DNA of 64,000 nucleotides from Mactra quadrangularis. Taxonomy: Eukaryota > Mollusca > Bivalvia > Venerida > Mactridae. This document shows positions 61,801-64,000 of the stretch, piece by piece. The notes beneath the pieces were generated by a model, which saw only the letters and a list, made by a program, of their open reading frames with translations, was not told the origin of the DNA and did not search any database. Position 1 is the first letter of the stretch. Every line of letters begins with the position of its first letter. The DNA is taken from assembly GCA_025267735.1 (NCBI GenBank), contig CM046301.1, positions 52,471,872 through 52,535,871 on the forward strand, in the 5' to 3' direction. A program made the translations under genes and the position numbers.

Positions 61801-64000
61801 ATGTATTTATTTACCCAAAATTATATTGAAATCCCACTGTAAGAAATATAAGCTGATTTAAAACTTGAAACTTATTTAAAATCATAACATTAATATTGTG
61901 TTAGTATTTGTTATAAATAGATCACGTGACCCTAAGTCAGTGAGCAAATTTACAATTATAATCGCTTTGATACGATCAATTAATCTTTAATCTATTGCTT
62001 AATCAAATCAAATTAACAATAGATTCCTGATGCAGTCTTAGGATAAGGGCGAAACGTAATGGGGCGGAATGAATTCATCTGGCAAACTACAAACCACAGA
62101 TGTTGGCATTCGTCCACGCTACCTTTCGACCCATCGCCAGTCGCACTCTAGTCAGGTTCAGAGTATTTGTGATTAGTAAATTAATCCGATATAAAGCTTC
62201 TAGGATTGAAATGTGCTTATCCCACTACTTAATAGAACTTTAATGAAATGTTATTTAAAAGTGATTAAAGAATAAAATAACATGAAATAATACGTGTACA
62301 CGTATTTTATTTTACATGTACATGAATACTACTATAGTAGTTGTTTTAATCAGAGCAGTTTGATTGAATTTTTGTTTCCTTTTATACGCTTTGCCTATAA
62401 TATAATCATAAATTCGAAATGCCATGAAAATGACCGAGAAATACATTTTCATCATTTTTATTTGAAAATAATAGTTTAATATTAACCCCAAATGTTATTT
62501 TATCCATTTCATCAATACTGATATACAGTCTACCGATTTAGGATATGAAAGTGGTTGCCCGAACAGGTCATTTTTGCCGCTAGCAGTATTTACTTGTTTG
62601 TAGTAATTTGGTTGCTCAAAAGAAAGTTTTGTTTGCCCGAACTAGAAATAATTGGTTTTTGTCATACTTGCACGTAGTGAAAACTTACATTGTTTAAAGT
62701 GTGTTGTCTACTTCTTTTTAACGTCGTATTCAACACATATATAGGTCATACATACGACGACCAGCTCTTCCTACTATAGGTTTCCTGGACAATTTTCTAT
62801 CACCAGTACCAACTTACCCAACCACGAGGCCAACAACTCATGTATAGGGTATGACCTACCATGACCGGGCTCGAAATGTTGTCTACATTTGTTAACCCAA
62901 ATCGGAGGCCGTTATTAGGCGTATGGGTCCTTCGGATGTTGCAAGACATCTCGCAAATTGGGGAATCCACGTTTATCATTGATTTCTCATCTAGATAGCC
63001 AGAGATTCAAAGATTTTGCATACACGTCTCTTTCATAACTCTAGTTTATGGTTATTATAGAACTAAAGTACCTATGTATGCAGACGTTTGAACTTAAAGT
63101 TGATCAATGGTACTTAATCCGAAGCAATCGACTGCATACATTTTGTAGTCGTTTTGTATGGTATCGTCAAGGACCGGTATTGGAATGGTCTATAATAAAG
63201 AGTTGTGCAATTGTCATTACAACATACTTATGACCAACGCCTAATTGCTGGAGAAATATACTTTAACTTATTATATTCTTCCTGTTAAGGGGTTCCCTGA
63301 AAATGACTTTACCGTTTAAGCTCAGATTTACTACTTATATCAAAATGTTGAAAATTGAATTAATGTTATTCAAAACTCAAATGTTTAGGAAATACATGTA
63401 AGTAAATATTAATAATAATTAGAGATTTATTGGTTCATTTTACTTCAGATCAGAATAGATCCGAACCGAACAGTATGTTCATGCAAAATGCAGTGTGATT
63501 TTACCATGTCATAATAGTTTGGCATTGATAACAATGTAAATGATTAGGTTGAAATAGTTTCAAGGTGGGGAATTATACTTAGGTAATAATTAAAATAATA
63601 AAAAAGTGAAATATGTCAAAACAACAATAAAATGTTAAGTAATGAATGCACCTAGCTAACAAAACATATTTCATCAATGTATTTTATCGTAGATCAATTA
63701 TTTGCAGAATCTTGTTTGCCTCAGGGTAAAAGTACCTTGTTGAAAACTGAATATTGTATATACATTGTTTATGATAGAAAAAACTCGGTGATTATGACTT
63801 TAAATAGTGAGGTATTCGCTTGAGGACATTCTACTTCAACTCAGCTAAACGTGTTACGTAATTTTGAAGTAAACTATGATACAGTATTGAAGGTTATTTA
63901 AGTAAAAAAGTAATTCTAATTTAATGAACATGGCTAATTAAATTGTAATGAGAAATGCCATGCGTTCCTCACCTACTTGTTAACCTTATCTCCTAATGTT
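58818..64000 (+). other. Probable first intron of the secreted-protein gene and beyond
   Basis: No exon is supported. Contents: a tRNA-derived SINE (61066-61270), a CRE octamer (59621-59628), a TCACGTGA palindrome (61922-61929), and repeats of the word AGACGC at about 59750-59795. Open frames at 61375-61656 (-) and 61559-61861 (+) overlap each other and show no family motif. The segment 62750-62960 has a less AT-rich composition and may be an old repeat. Confidence 0.4.
61066..61270 (+). repeat. tRNA-derived SINE, about 200 bp, with GTTAAACCC tail
   Basis: Good A box TAGCGCAGTTGG (61077-61088) and B box GGTTCGATTCT (61121-61131), spaced as in a tRNA gene. The acceptor strands (ATCCGAC and CAGTATG) do not pair, so this is not a functional tRNA. 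A 60-bp unrelated body and the tail GCGTTAAACCCAACCAAAAAA follow, a tail common to mollusc SINEs. Best kept of the three SINE copies here. Confidence 0.7.

Noticed and set aside
61375..61861. Overlapping frames of 93 (-) and 100 (+) codons, the second hydrophobic
   Set aside because: They overlap each other, lack family motifs and convincing splice sites; the hydrophobic run reflects T-rich sequence.
63708..63823. Possible second exon of the signal-peptide gene (ESCLPQGKSTLL...)
   Set aside because: Phase fits and an acceptor exists, but 38 codons in AT-rich DNA with only two cysteines is not enough to call; recorded under the signal exon.

Overview
The window is animal nuclear DNA, AT-rich and mostly non-coding, with split genes, canonical GT-AG introns, tRNA-derived SINE relics, MITE-like repeats and no bacterial gene organisation. 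The repeats (short tRNA-headed SINEs, one ending in a GTTAAACCC-type tail, and ACGC-rich repeats followed by a C5/G5 stem-loop) and the gene content point to a lophotrochozoan, most likely a mollusc. The species cannot be named from this sequence.

One complete gene is clear: a Notch ligand of the Delta class on the + strand, from ATG 32287 to TAA 54010, in nine coding exons. The exon joins keep frame exactly (2442 nt, 813 residues plus stop). The protein has a signal peptide, an MNNL domain, a DSL domain, nine EGF repeats, one membrane helix and a cytoplasmic tail ending in ATEV, a PDZ-binding C-terminus. Introns range from 228 bp to 7.2 kb.

Layout: 1 to about 6.6 kb is CpG-poor, full of old repeats, and holds one orphan minus-strand exon (5668-5752) of an unidentified gene. 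About 6.6 to 32.2 kb is a CpG-replete gene desert with a 53-bp tandem repeat and no recognisable exon; it probably holds regulatory DNA for the Delta gene. 32.3 to 54.0 kb is the Delta gene. 54.0 to about 57.05 kb is its probable 3' UTR. At 58772-58817 a signal-peptide exon starts a second + strand gene whose remaining exons lie in unrecognised sequence or beyond the window.

The main unexpected signals are: a short upstream ORF whose stop overlaps the Delta start codon (ATGA); strong and clustered over-representation of the 8-mer TCGTCTGC (15 copies counted by eye on both strands); repeated full CRE (TGACGTCA) and TCACGTGA palindromes; a CpG step near 6.6 kb; and a 119-codon CpG-rich open frame antisense in Delta intron 5. 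I found no sign of an unknown enzymatic or defence system here.
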